This document shows, one piece after another, positions 26,760 through 35,132 of a stretch of DNA of 64,000 nucleotides (the first letter of the stretch is position 1; each line of letters starts with the position of its first letter). Made by a program: the position numbers and the translations under genes. The stretch comes from Methylorubrum salsuginis. GTDB lineage: Bacteria; Pseudomonadota; Alphaproteobacteria; Rhizobiales; Beijerinckiaceae. The stretch spans positions 62,001-126,000 of the forward strand of contig NZ_FOSV01000005.1 of assembly GCF_900114375.1 (NCBI RefSeq), written 5' to 3'. The notes under the pieces were generated by a model. The model saw nothing but the letters and a program-made list of their open reading frames with translations. It searched no databases and had not been told where the DNA came from.

Positions 26760-27080
26760 TCAGCGCTTGGTCTTTTCCTCGCGCAGCATCTGCATCTTGA
26801 GCCAGATCCAACGCCCATGCTGTTCCGGTGTCATCCCGCCTTTCGGCGGCGGGGGCTCCGGCGGAAGGAATTTCTTGGCGCGCTTGCGGCGCCGGCCGGT
26901 CAGTGAGTTAGCGTGCTGCCGCTCCGTCACAACGAACGCCTCGAAGTCGGCTTCCGTGATCAGCACGGGCCGACCGGGCAGGAAGGCCAACCGACCCGCC
27001 GCGCGTAGCTTGCGGATCCTGGCGACCGAACAGTTGAGGCGCTCGGCGACCTCGGCCTCGGTGAGGAGCTTCGTCGTCAT
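26760..27080 (-). CDS. Small helix-turn-helix protein (excisionase/AlpA-like)
   Basis: This 106-residue protein has an N-terminal DNA-binding domain of the HTH_17 type (LLTEAEVAERLNCSVARIRKLRAAGRLAFL, then PVLITEADFEAFV). A basic, Pro-rich tail (RRRKRAKKFLPPEPPPPKGG) follows. The start codon overlaps the stop of the upstream 66-residue gene as ATGA, so the two are translated together. It converges with the resolvase gene. Role: regulator or directionality factor, by inference. Confidence 0.7.
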   Translation of the reverse strand: MTTKLLTEAEVAERLNCSVARIRKLRAAGRLAFLPGRPVLITEADFEAFVVTERQHANSLTGRRRKRAKKFLPPEPPPPKGGMTPEQHGRWIWLKMQMLREEKTKR

Positions 27081-27277
27081 AGGCCACGTCTCCGGCGAGG
27101 GCGAGGGGCTTCCACGATGTCGCTCTCCCCGTATCGGCCAAGAATCCACCGCGCCAAGGCGATCAGCGCGGCCCGCTGCTCGTCCGTCCTGGTCGATTGG
27201 CGCATGCTGCGGCGCCCAACGGTCCAGTGGATGTAATACTTTCCGTTCCTGTGCCGCTCTAGGTGAGGGAAAGACAT
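27077..27277 (-). CDS. Small protein of unknown function, coupled to the HTH gene
   Basis: The 66-residue protein reads MSFPHLERHRNGKYYIHWTV at its N-terminus and has a basic tail. The N-terminal strand pattern (YYIHWTVGRRSMRQST) resembles the arm-type DNA-binding region of phage integrases, but no catalytic domain follows. AAGG precedes the ATG and the gene overlaps the downstream HTH gene by four bases. Function unknown. Confidence 0.6.
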   Translation of the reverse strand: MSFPHLERHRNGKYYIHWTVGRRSMRQSTRTDEQRAALIALARWILGRYGESDIVEAPRPRRRRGL

Positions 27278-27337
27278 CGGCCAGCCTTGTCGTTCAAGGG
27301 CGCCCCAAGTGGGACGCCCCGCTTAATAAGGTCGATT

Positions 27338-27586
27338 TCACTTTTCTCGGATGATCTGCTGCCAACACGCTAATAAACGTAGAGCTTGCTGCGCCGTCAT
27401 TTCGGAGGCGAAAAAAGAAAAGCACGTAGTGCTTGGATCTTCGCCCTCGGACTTTACGCTGACGCCTGACAGAGTTTCGCCGTCGGCCCCGTTTAGTTCC
27501 GAGTTAAATAGTCTGAGCCCCGCGGCCATGCTTGGCGGCTGCCGCCCGGATTTGGCGCGCCGAGATGCTGGAACGATAGCGTTCAT
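27338..27586 (-). CDS. Small protein of unknown function
   Basis: I do not recognise this 82-residue protein (MNAIVPASRRAKSGRQPPSM at the start, FFASEMTAQQALRLLACWQQ near the end). The ATG at 27586 has AGGAG eight bases upstream, which favours it over the longer frame. It is the first leftward gene of a regulatory region full of palindromes, so an early regulator is possible, but nothing in the sequence proves it. Confidence 0.55.
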   Translation of the reverse strand: MNAIVPASRRAKSGRQPPSMAAGLRLFNSELNGADGETLSGVSVKSEGEDPSTTCFSFFASEMTAQQALRLLACWQQIIREK

Positions 27587-28191
27587 GGGAAGTACTCCTG
27601 TCGCCCCGCGTTTCAGGCGGGAAGGTAAAGTCCAGGGCTGAAAGCGCCGCGACAGTCGGCCCTCTACGTCTTTAGGCATTGCCTTGGACATGCACGTAGA
27701 GACCCTGGACGATCGTCCAAAGCTATAGTCTCACCGGACACTATAGGAACGGCTGTCAGGCGGGCTTTCAAGCCTGCGCCTAGAAAATGATTGCGCCTTG
27801 CAAGGCTGTCAACCGGGCAAATAAAATAAATTTCCGTCCAAAATACAGGACATTCCGTCTGTTTTGCTTGAAAATATCAGACGGAAATCAGACAAATCAG
27901 ACGCCGCAGCTCGATGGCCATTCGCATCAACTGCTCGCCAGGGTGGGGTGCCCAGGCCCCGGGTATACCCCGATCGCACTGCCGAAACCCGCGGCCGGTG
28001 CGCGTACAAAAATTCTGCCTGAAAATCGAAACGGACAACTTGTCCGATGAAAACCTGCCATACGCGAACAAATCGGACAGGTTGTCCGACAACATGCACA
28101 AGACCGCATCGCATTTTTATTGCTTTGGTGCAGTTGATGCGAGTGCAATTCCGCCATATACTCACGCGGGCGCCGCGCGCGAGACTTGAGC
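27587..28191. other. Palindrome-rich divergent control region without genes
   Basis: About 600 bp separate a leftward and a rightward gene. It is AT-richer than the flanks and contains TGGACGATCGTCCA (27706-27719), CTATAGT-N10-ACTATAG (27723-27746), TTCCGTCTG-N16-CAGACGGAA (27853-27886), and two related operators at 28032-28046 and 28074-28088. No protein gene is convincing. It looks like a regulatory switch or second origin. Confidence 0.6.
28032..28088. promoter_or_regulatory. Pair of 15-bp palindromic operators
   Basis: CGGACAACTTGTCCG (28032-28046, perfect) and CGGACAGGTTGTCCG (28074-28088, one mismatch) are spaced 42 bp start to start, four helical turns. They lie about 100 bp upstream of the phage-like gene at 28192. 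A dimeric repressor could bind both cooperatively. Confidence 0.6.
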
Positions 28192-29178
28192 ATGTCCAAA
28201 ACGATAGACCCGCCGATCTTCGTCTACCTCATCCCGTCTCTGATGGGGTTTCTCGAAAGGGCCACCGCGGCGAATGAGCCTCGACAGTTCACCTTCGACC
28301 TCATCAGCGCCATCGACGAGCTGCTCCTCTACTTCAAGCCTGGGCGCTCATACCAACTCAGCGAACAGGATCGCCGCCTGCTGCGCTCCTTGACGCTGCA
28401 GGCGTTTCAGATCGGACGCTCGATGCAGCTCGCCGGCTGCGATGCGACCGTGCTTGAGTTGGGTCTGCGCGCCTTGGGCGGCCTCGTCGATATCCTCGCT
28501 CTGCCCGAAGAAGAACGAGACGGTCAGCAGGCGCGCGAACGCGCGTTCATTCGGACACTCAGGCGTCTCCGACACGTCGTCTATGGGGCACAACTCGCCA
28601 TCGACGAGGAGCAATTCGACGCGGACGTTGAACTGCCCCCGCTCTCGGACCAGGGCCACCATGCCGGCCCCCAGGCCGCCGTCCTCCCCTTCCGGCAGGA
28701 GACGCCGGCAGCCGTCGAGCGGCAGAAGGCGCGCGGGTCGCAAGAGGCCGCTGCCCTGTGGAAGCGCGCCGAGGACTATTTCCGTGCCGCCGACAATCTC
28801 GACGACCCGGCCACGCCCTACGCCACCGCCCTGCGCCTGCTCTCCGAGGGCCTCGCCGCGGGCTACCAGCTGTCGATCGAAAGCCGGGTGAGAATCGGGA
28901 TTGCGATGCTCGGCGCGCGCGGCGCCATCGGCCGCGTCTTCGTCCCGGACATCCTGCCCGCGGCCGAATTCGAGATGTTGCGCGCTCGCGCACATCACAT
29001 CCTCGACGCCCTGGAGACGGATACCACCGTCCGCGCCCAGGCCGAGCCCGAGTGGATCGCCGGCATCTGCGCCGAGGCGAGCCTGCACGCCAACGTCATC
29101 GCCAACGTGGCTCACATGCGCACGTACCAGACCGCCGAGCTGTCGGCGCGTCGCTACTTCGCTCAGCAGGCCGGATAG
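28192..29178 (+). CDS. Hypothetical protein, first gene of phage-like operon
   Basis: I do not recognise this 328-residue, largely helical protein. It starts SKTIDPPIFVYLIPSLMGFL and has no signal peptide or clear enzyme motif. A flexible Pro/Gln/Ala-rich stretch sits near residues 150-180. It is followed after nine bases by a phage-like gene and then by a large ejection-like protein, so it may be a virion or regulatory component. The upstream palindromic operators suggest repression of the operon. The ATG at 28192 is used; an in-frame TTG lies two codons upstream. Confidence 0.55.
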   Translation: MSKTIDPPIFVYLIPSLMGFLERATAANEPRQFTFDLISAIDELLLYFKPGRSYQLSEQDRRLLRSLTLQAFQIGRSMQLAGCDATVLELGLRALGGLVDILALPEEERDGQQARERAFIRTLRRLRHVVYGAQLAIDEEQFDADVELPPLSDQGHHAGPQAAVLPFRQETPAAVERQKARGSQEAAALWKRAEDYFRAADNLDDPATPYATALRLLSEGLAAGYQLSIESRVRIGIAMLGARGAIGRVFVPDILPAAEFEMLRARAHHILDALETDTTVRAQAEPEWIAGICAEASLHANVIANVAHMRTYQTAELSARRYFAQQAG

Positions 29179-29187
29179 GAACCGCCC

Positions 29188-30651
29188 ATGCCCCGCACTC
29201 GCACGGCCCTGATCGACCCGACGCAGCTCCGCGAGGGCTTCAGCAACCTCGCCCAGGCCTTCGCCCCGCCGTCGGCGCAGGAGCTGCTGGCGGGGTCGAA
29301 GATCCGCGAGACCAACCAGCGTGTGGCGCAGATCGCCGACCTCTACGCGATGGCGGGCGATCCGAACGTCAACGGGACCGTCCTCGCCAACAAGGCCGGG
29401 ATCGCCGGCGCCTTCAACCCGAGCCAGAGCCTGGAGGCCGTCGACCGCAACAACCGCACGTCGGTCTTCAACAACGCCGCCGACAACACCCGCGCGCTGC
29501 AGCAGACGCGGATGCAGCAGGACGGCGAGCTGACGCGCGCCATGCTGGCGCCGCTCGGCACGGGCCAGACCCGCATCGTGCCGGGCTCGATCGCATCGGC
29601 CTTCGGCGTGCCCGAGCGCCAGACCGGCATCGTCTCCCTGAACCAGGGTGATCGGGCCTTCCTGCCGGACGGCCGCACCCTCGACGGCGCCCCCAAGCCG
29701 ATGTCCGACGACCAGCTCAAGGCCTCGATCATCGCCGGGCTGCCGCAGGCCGAACAGCGGGCCTACGCGCTGGGCGGAACGCCCGTCGAGAACGTCGTCA
29801 CGCCCAACGGCCCTCGCGTGGCCTTCCGCGCCGACGCCGTCGGGCAGGAGCCGATGGCGCCGCAGGCCGCGCCGACCAACCTCGCCCGCCTCCAGGCCGA
29901 GCGCGCCGCGCTGCCGCCGGGCGATCTGCGCGCCGCCGAATACGACGCGGCCATTGCCGCGGAGGGCCGTGGTGTCACCGCCGACCCGTACCGCAACACC
30001 ACGGAACAGGAACTCGCCAAGCGCCACGCCGAGATCGTGAAGGTCGGCAGCGGCGCTGCGGCGATGTCCGGCAATCTCGACCGCCTCGAAACCTTGCTCG
30101 CCGCCGTTCCGACCGGCGCGCTGGCCGAGCGCAAGGCACAGCTTGCGGGCTATGCCAGCGACCTCGGCCTGACCGACGTCGCCGCGGCCCTGACGGGCGG
30201 CAAGCTCGATCAGATCCAGGCCGTCGAGGCGATCGTTCAGCGCCTCGCCCCGGGCCTGCGCACGCCCGGCTCTGGCGCGCAGTCCGACCGCGAGTTGCAG
30301 AACTTCCTTCGCAGCCTGCCGTCGCTGCGCAACACGCCCGGCGGCAATCGGATCATCATCGACACGCTGCGCGCCGCCGCGGGGCAGCAGGCTCAGGCCG
30401 CGGACCTCGCGCGGCAGGCGCAGGCCGGGACGCTCGACAAGTTCGAGGCCGAGCGCCGCATCGCGGCGCTGCAGTCGCCCTTCGCGCGGTTCGGTTCGGG
30501 CGACGGGCCGACCGCACAGCCCGCACCCTCCCCTGCGCCGGGGGGAGGGACGGCCGAGCCGGTTGCGGTGTCGACGCCGGAGGAAGCGCGGCGTCTGCCG
30601 TCGGGCACGCCGATTCGCCTGCCCGACGGTACGGTGGGAAGGGTGCCCTGA
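29188..30651 (+). CDS. Phage-like internal/ejection-type protein
   Basis: This 487-residue protein has no signal peptide. It is rich in Ala, Gln and Asn, and helical in its middle. The C-terminal sequence EARRLPSGTPIRLPDGTVGR resembles the tail end of many podophage internal or DNA-ejection proteins, which often finish with a P-S-G-T-x-[FI]-R-x-P-D-G motif. GGA precedes the ATG. One base separates its stop from the next gene, so the pair is co-transcribed. Function by analogy only. Confidence 0.55.
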   Translation: MPRTRTALIDPTQLREGFSNLAQAFAPPSAQELLAGSKIRETNQRVAQIADLYAMAGDPNVNGTVLANKAGIAGAFNPSQSLEAVDRNNRTSVFNNAADNTRALQQTRMQQDGELTRAMLAPLGTGQTRIVPGSIASAFGVPERQTGIVSLNQGDRAFLPDGRTLDGAPKPMSDDQLKASIIAGLPQAEQRAYALGGTPVENVVTPNGPRVAFRADAVGQEPMAPQAAPTNLARLQAERAALPPGDLRAAEYDAAIAAEGRGVTADPYRNTTEQELAKRHAEIVKVGSGAAAMSGNLDRLETLLAAVPTGALAERKAQLAGYASDLGLTDVAAALTGGKLDQIQAVEAIVQRLAPGLRTPGSGAQSDRELQNFLRSLPSLRNTPGGNRIIIDTLRAAAGQQAQAADLARQAQAGTLDKFEAERRIAALQSPFARFGSGDGPTAQPAPSPAPGGGTAEPVAVSTPEEARRLPSGTPIRLPDGTVGRVP

Positions 30652-30652
30652 C

Positions 30653-32722
30653 ATGGCCGACGCTTGGGCCGAATTTCGCGTTGCTCCGGCCAGCGCACCG
30701 CCCGCGCAGCAGGCCGACGAATGGGCCGCGTTCCGCACGACCGCAGCCGCGTCGGCCCCGCCCCCGCCGGTGCCCGCGGCGAAGCCGAGTGTGGCCGCTG
30801 ATGTCGCCAAGGCCTTGCCCACGGGCGTGGCGAAGGGCGCGATCGGCCTCGCCGGCTTGCCGGGCGACGTGCAGGAGATGGGCGGCAGCCTGATCGACCG
30901 CGGGATGCTCGCCGTCGGTCACATGGTCATGGATGCGACCGGGCTCGGCCCCCGGGCCGGAACGCCGGATCGAGAGGAGTTTGATCGGATGTATCTCGGC
31001 ATCGGCTCGGGCGGCGGGCTGCCCGGTTCCGGCGCCATCCGCCGCGGCGTCGAGACCGTCACCGGCCCGCTGTACGAACCGAAGACCGTGCCGGGCCAGT
31101 ACGCGCAGACGGTCGGAGAGTTCGCCCCCGGCGCGCTGATCGGACCCGGTGGTGTGGCGCGGCGCGCCGCTGAGACCGTCATCCCGGCCGTTCTGTCCGA
31201 GACGGCGGGCCAAGCCACGAAGGGCAGCGCGGCCGAGCCGTTCGCGCGGCTGGCCGGCGGTGTAGCCGGCAACCTCGGCACGGCTGCCACCGCGGCCAGG
31301 GCCGACGCGCCGGCGCGCGCTGTCATCGCCGCGACGCGCGGTACGACCGAAGTCGACCTTGCGGCGGCCCGCACGCTCGGCGAGACGGCGCAGCGCGTCG
31401 GCGTGCCGCTCACCGGCGCCGAGGCGATCCAGGGCGCCACGGGCAACGCCACCAAGCTGGGCGACCTGCAGCGGGCCGTGGAAGGCTCGCTCGACGGCGG
31501 CGCAATCCTCTCGCGGGTCTACGCCGAGCGGCCGCAGCAGATGCGCAGCGCCGCGGAACAGGCCCTCGACGCCATCGCAGCGCAGAGCGCGGCGCCCTCG
31601 ACGCTCGGCCCCCGGGCGGCCCGAGCCGCCGAAGCAGCCATCGAGGATCTGCGCCAGAGCATCAACCGGACGACCCGCGCCGACTACGCGGCGGCCGGCG
31701 CGCACAGGATGGACCCGGCCGACTTCGAGTTGATGGCCCAACCAGCATTCCGGGAAGTCCTGCGCCAGTTGCGCGCCGACCCGGTGCTCGGCCCGACCTA
31801 CCGCGATCTGCCCGACAGCTCGATCGCAGTCATCGACGCGGTGACGAAGGGGATGCGCGACCGCGGCGTCGCCCTCGGCAACCGGGCGAATCCGGGGTTC
31901 AGCTCGGAAGCCGCCGGCCTCTACGCCGGGGGCGCTGCCGAGGCGCGCGCCATCGCCCGCGATCCGGCGCGCGGCGGCTCCCAGGCCTACGACGACGCCC
32001 TCACCGCCCAGGCGCAGGCGCGGCGGCAGAACCTTGAGCCCCTGGAGCAGGGGCCGCTGGGACAGCTCGCCCAGGCCGGCGACACGGCAGCGGCAACGCA
32101 GGCCGTCCTGCCGTCGCGCCCGCACGTCGGCGGCGAGACCGAACTTGCCGACGCGGTGGCGCGGCTGCGGGCCCGCGATCCCGACCTGACGAACGAGTTG
32201 ATCCGGCAGCGGCTGGCCGATCAGTTCGATGCCAGCGCGACGCGGCTCGTGGGCGGCGAGGCCCAAGGCGGCGGGGCGCGCTTCGCCAAGGACATCGCCG
32301 GGACGGAGCAGCAAGCGCGCAACCTCGATGCAGTCCTGGAGGCGATCGAGCGGCCAGCGGCCCGAACGGCTGTGGCCGACGTGCTCGACGTGTTCCGCGC
32401 CACGGGCACCCGCAAGCCGCAGGGCAGCCCGACCGATCTGAATCAGCAGATTCGCGAGGCGGTGGGCGAGATGCCGTTGACCGCCCAGGCCACGACGGCG
32501 CTACGCACGGGCGGCGCCTCGTTGCTGACGCAGGCCGGCGACACGGCGCGGCGGGCGTGGCTCGGCCGGAACAACCACACGCTCGGTGAGCTGCTGACGG
32601 CGCCGAACAGCGTCGAGCAGATCGGGGCCATCCTGCAGCGGGGCGCCGCGACGCCCTTTGCAGACGCGGCTCTGCGTCAGGCGCTGCAGTCGCGCGGCGC
32701 CGACGTTGCGGCTTCGAGGTAG
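30653..32722 (+). CDS. Large phage ejection-like protein
   Basis: This 689-residue, Ala-rich helical protein begins ADAWAEFRVAPASAPPAQQA with a second WAAFR repeat, an opening common in podophage ejection proteins. A segment near residues 50-140 with Gly/Pro-rich motifs (AKGAIGLAGLPGDVQEMGG and GPLYEPKTVPGQYAQTVGEF) is also typical of that class. The rest is low-complexity helix with many Arg and Gln. In phages such proteins cross the host envelope with the genome. No capsid or portal gene accompanies it here. A GC-rich hairpin (32728-32745) follows the stop. Confidence 0.6.
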   Translation: MADAWAEFRVAPASAPPAQQADEWAAFRTTAAASAPPPPVPAAKPSVAADVAKALPTGVAKGAIGLAGLPGDVQEMGGSLIDRGMLAVGHMVMDATGLGPRAGTPDREEFDRMYLGIGSGGGLPGSGAIRRGVETVTGPLYEPKTVPGQYAQTVGEFAPGALIGPGGVARRAAETVIPAVLSETAGQATKGSAAEPFARLAGGVAGNLGTAATAARADAPARAVIAATRGTTEVDLAAARTLGETAQRVGVPLTGAEAIQGATGNATKLGDLQRAVEGSLDGGAILSRVYAERPQQMRSAAEQALDAIAAQSAAPSTLGPRAARAAEAAIEDLRQSINRTTRADYAAAGAHRMDPADFELMAQPAFREVLRQLRADPVLGPTYRDLPDSSIAVIDAVTKGMRDRGVALGNRANPGFSSEAAGLYAGGAAEARAIARDPARGGSQAYDDALTAQAQARRQNLEPLEQGPLGQLAQAGDTAAATQAVLPSRPHVGGETELADAVARLRARDPDLTNELIRQRLADQFDASATRLVGGEAQGGGARFAKDIAGTEQQARNLDAVLEAIERPAARTAVADVLDVFRATGTRKPQGSPTDLNQQIREAVGEMPLTAQATTALRTGGASLLTQAGDTARRAWLGRNNHTLGELLTAPNSVEQIGAILQRGAATPFADAALRQALQSRGADVAASR

Positions 32723-32727
32723 TGCGA

Positions 32728-32745
32728 CGCGCCGAACTCGGCGCG
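32728..32745 (+). terminator. Short GC hairpin after the ejection-like gene
   Basis: CGCGCCGA-AC-TCGGCGCG is a perfect 8-bp stem five bases past the stop codon. The two-base loop is tight and no T-run follows, so it is only a candidate terminator. The remaining ~265 bp up to the rhodopsin gene hold no gene I can support; a small palindrome CTGTGAACACAG is at 32911-32922. Confidence 0.35.
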
Positions 32746-33009
32746 CCGGCAACGATCTGCTGGCTGCGGGCATCTCTCTTGAGGCCGCCTGCCCCATGGG
32801 CGCGGCGGCGATGCCGGGGCCATTAGGCTACAGGCCTTGGGATAATGCTCCAGACGAGTTGGCTCCTCAGGCCCGAAGTCCTGCCCGCTCAGGGCGTCGT
32901 TCTCACGCGACTGTGAACACAGTCCTAGAAACATCCCTTCCCGGCCGAGATTGCCCGATGCGCCGCTACGTTCACTGCGCGCCTTTCATCCCAAAACGAC
33001 GAGAAATCG

Positions 33010-33762
33010 ATGACGCCTCAGTTCTGGCTCTGGCTGGGCTTCGCCGGCATGGCCGTGGGTGCCGCCGCCATCCTGGTCCTAGGTAAACGGCGGACCCATG
33101 CCGAGGAGGCGGACACGATCATCCACGGGATCGTGCCGATCATCGCCGCCTGCTCCTACTTCGCCATGGCGACGGGGCAGGGCAGCCTCACCCTACCGGC
33201 CGGGCCCGATGCGATGGAGGCCGCGCGCCAGTTCTACTTCGCCCGTTACATCGACTGGACCTTCACCACCCCCCTGCTGCTCGTCGGCCTCTCGCGCACC
33301 GCGATGCATTCGGGCCTGCGCCGCCCGGCGGTGGTGTGGGGTTTGATCGGCTCCGACCTGATCATGATCGTGACCGCTCTGGCCTTCGGCCTTTCGCAGG
33401 TCGCCTGGGTGAAGTGGACCTGGTTCGCCATCTCCTGCGGCGCGTTCGGGGCGGTGTTTTACGGCATCTTCGTGCAGTTGCGCGAGGAGAACGCGGCGGA
33501 GCGCGCCGACGTGCGCGCGGCCTTCCTGCGCAACGCCGTGTTCCTCACCGTGGTCTGGTGTGCCTATCCGGTGGTGCTACTCGTTGGGCAGGACGGCCTC
33601 GGAATCCTCTCGCCGGCCCTGGCCCTGGCGATCGTCGCTATGCTCGATCTCACCGCCAAGGTGGCCTACGGCCTGATGGCGACGATCCAGACGACCCGCG
33701 CCGTTGATCGCGATCTGGCCGAGACCCGCTCTTCCGCAACGCCGCTGCGCCGGGCGGCCTGA
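33010..33762 (+). CDS. Microbial (type I) rhodopsin, proton-pump-like with DTG motif
   Basis: This 250-residue, seven-helix protein is a retinal-binding rhodopsin. Helix C reads ARYIDWTFTTPLLLVGL: Arg79, counterion Asp82, Thr86 and Gly93 correspond to Arg82, Asp85, Thr89 and Asp96 of bacteriorhodopsin. The internal proton-donor position is therefore Gly. Helix F has WCAYPVVLLVG and helix G has MLDLTAKVAYG, giving Asp213 and the Schiff-base Lys217. The counterion pair fits an outward proton pump; loss of the donor predicts slow reprotonation or a different function. The stop overlaps the start of the Blh gene (TGATG). It sits inside the tRNA-Glu element between phage-like genes and an SOS cassette. 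Confidence 0.93.
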   Translation: MTPQFWLWLGFAGMAVGAAAILVLGKRRTHAEEADTIIHGIVPIIAACSYFAMATGQGSLTLPAGPDAMEAARQFYFARYIDWTFTTPLLLVGLSRTAMHSGLRRPAVVWGLIGSDLIMIVTALAFGLSQVAWVKWTWFAISCGAFGAVFYGIFVQLREENAAERADVRAAFLRNAVFLTVVWCAYPVVLLVGQDGLGILSPALALAIVAMLDLTAKVAYGLMATIQTTRAVDRDLAETRSSATPLRRAA

Positions 33763-34712
33763 TGGCCGGCGCGGCTCGCCCCCTTGCTCCGCCCCTCGGG
33801 GCGAGCCGCGCCCTCCCGGCAGCAGGGGCACGGCTCCCGGACTCGGCCAGGATCGTGGTCGCCGCCCTCGTTGGGCTCGGCCTGATTGCCTCGGCTCTCC
33901 TGCCGCGGGACGCGTCCTGGCTCACTGCGCTGGGGGCTGTGATCGTGCTCGGCGTCCCCCACGGGGCGCTCGACGGAGCGGTGGCCGTGCCCCTGCTGCG
34001 CCCGCGCTTCGGCCGTCTGTGGTTCGGCGTCTTCGCCCTGCCGTATCTCGGCCTGTCGGCGCTGGTGCTCATCGCATGGCAAGTCGCGCCACTGGCCACA
34101 TTGGCCGGCTTCCTGGCGCTGTCGGTCCTGCATTTCGGCGAGGAGGACGCGGGGCCGGGCCGGCCCGTCGAGGCGCTCGTGCGCGGCGGTCTGCCGATCG
34201 CGCTCCCGGCACTGCTGCGGCCCGAGGAGACCGCCGAAATCTTCGCGCTCGTCGCACGCGTGCCGATGCCACAGCTACCCGCGTGGTGGAGCGCCGCGGC
34301 TTGGCTCTGGCTCGCTCTGGCCACCCTCTGGCTCACCATTTACCGGCCGCGCCGCGCGCTGCTGGCCGAATGCGCGGGCCTTGCCGCCGCCTTCTGGCTG
34401 CTGCCGCCGCTCACCGCCTTCGCCCTGTACTTCGTCGGCCTGCACGGCCCCCGCCACATGCGCGCCCTGGTGCGCGATCCCGTGCGGGCACCCACCATCG
34501 ACACGATGGGCCGGGCCGTCCGCGCCGCGCTGCCGATCTTCGCCCTAACCCTCGGGCTCGGCGCCGGATTGTGGCCGCTCTACGCACCGGGCTCGCCCGA
34601 CCCGACGGCAACCCTCCTGGCGCTGACCCTGCAGATTCTGTCCGCGCTGACGCTGCCGCACGTACTGCTCGACCGCGTAGCATCATGCTGGCAGGGACCA
34701 TCTCCATCCTGA
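33762..34712 (+). CDS. blh: Brp/Blh-family beta-carotene 15,15'-dioxygenase (retinal synthesis)
   Basis: This 316-residue membrane protein cleaves beta-carotene to two retinals, the chromophore of the rhodopsin encoded immediately upstream. Conserved histidine motifs are visible: VPHGALDGA near residue 66, SVLHFGEEDA near 125, GLHGPRHMRA near 225, and LPHVLLDRVA near the C-terminus. These are the iron ligands expected for the family. Several hydrophobic helices span the protein. It overlaps the rhodopsin stop by one base, so the two form a translationally coupled light-harvesting unit. Carotenoid synthesis genes are not in the window and must be supplied by the host. Confidence 0.9.
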   Translation: MAGAARPLAPPLGASRALPAAGARLPDSARIVVAALVGLGLIASALLPRDASWLTALGAVIVLGVPHGALDGAVAVPLLRPRFGRLWFGVFALPYLGLSALVLIAWQVAPLATLAGFLALSVLHFGEEDAGPGRPVEALVRGGLPIALPALLRPEETAEIFALVARVPMPQLPAWWSAAAWLWLALATLWLTIYRPRRALLAECAGLAAAFWLLPPLTAFALYFVGLHGPRHMRALVRDPVRAPTIDTMGRAVRAALPIFALTLGLGAGLWPLYAPGSPDPTATLLALTLQILSALTLPHVLLDRVASCWQGPSPS

Positions 34713-34749
34713 ACCTGTAGTTATGCGCCGACGCGGCGGACGGCTCCCA

Positions 34750-35010
34750 TCATCGGCCCCTTTGCGTACTCGTGCTGTCGAAGCGCACTTCAATGAACGG
34801 ACGCGTCAGCGCCCGCCGGCCCCGCGCATCGTGGACATCGACCAGCCAACCCGACCAATCGGTGTCCGGCGCCCCATCCATGAGCGTCCGCGCGACGCGA
34901 TCAGCTTGCGGGCCGAGCGCCTGCAGTCGCGGAACCCACCGGCCGGTCAGGTCGAAGACGGCATCGCCACCACAGCCGACGCAATGGAAGTGGTAACGCT
35001 GGACCGTCAC
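34750..35010 (-). CDS. DUF6894-like small protein
   Basis: This 86-residue protein resembles the DUF6894 family common in Rhizobiales: a start of the form RYHFHC, a central helix, and an end like WSGWLVDVHDARGRRALTRPF. The central part has two cysteines (CVGCGG) in place of the usual acidic stretch. I chose the GTG at 35010, which has GGAG upstream and matches the family start; a longer frame exists. It is divergent from the SOS-boxed operon and could share its control region. Function unknown. Confidence 0.6.
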   Translation of the reverse strand: MTVQRYHFHCVGCGGDAVFDLTGRWVPRLQALGPQADRVARTLMDGAPDTDWSGWLVDVHDARGRRALTRPFIEVRFDSTSTQRGR

Positions 35011-35098
35011 TGCGCTTTTCGCTCCGGGTTCACAGCGCTCCCCACACCATTTCGGCCCGGCTCCGATCGCCGTTGAACCGGGTCCGTGCATCGGGTTT

Positions 35099-35113
35099 GT
35101 TCCTGTTACGTTC
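35099..35113. promoter_or_regulatory. LexA (SOS) box of the alphaproteobacterial type
   Basis: GTTC-CTGTTAC-GTTC matches exactly the GTTC-N7-GTTC direct repeat recognised by alphaproteobacterial LexA. It lies 20 bp upstream of the first ATG of the umuDC-like operon, so DNA damage should induce that operon. Confidence 0.85.
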
Positions 35114-35132
35114 TACAAGATTCGGAGGCTCG

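Noticed and set aside
28348-32314. Two minus-strand open frames of more than 600 codons under the phage-like operon
   Set aside because: The + strand has coupled genes with start sites and phage-like motifs; the minus frames are low-complexity shadows.
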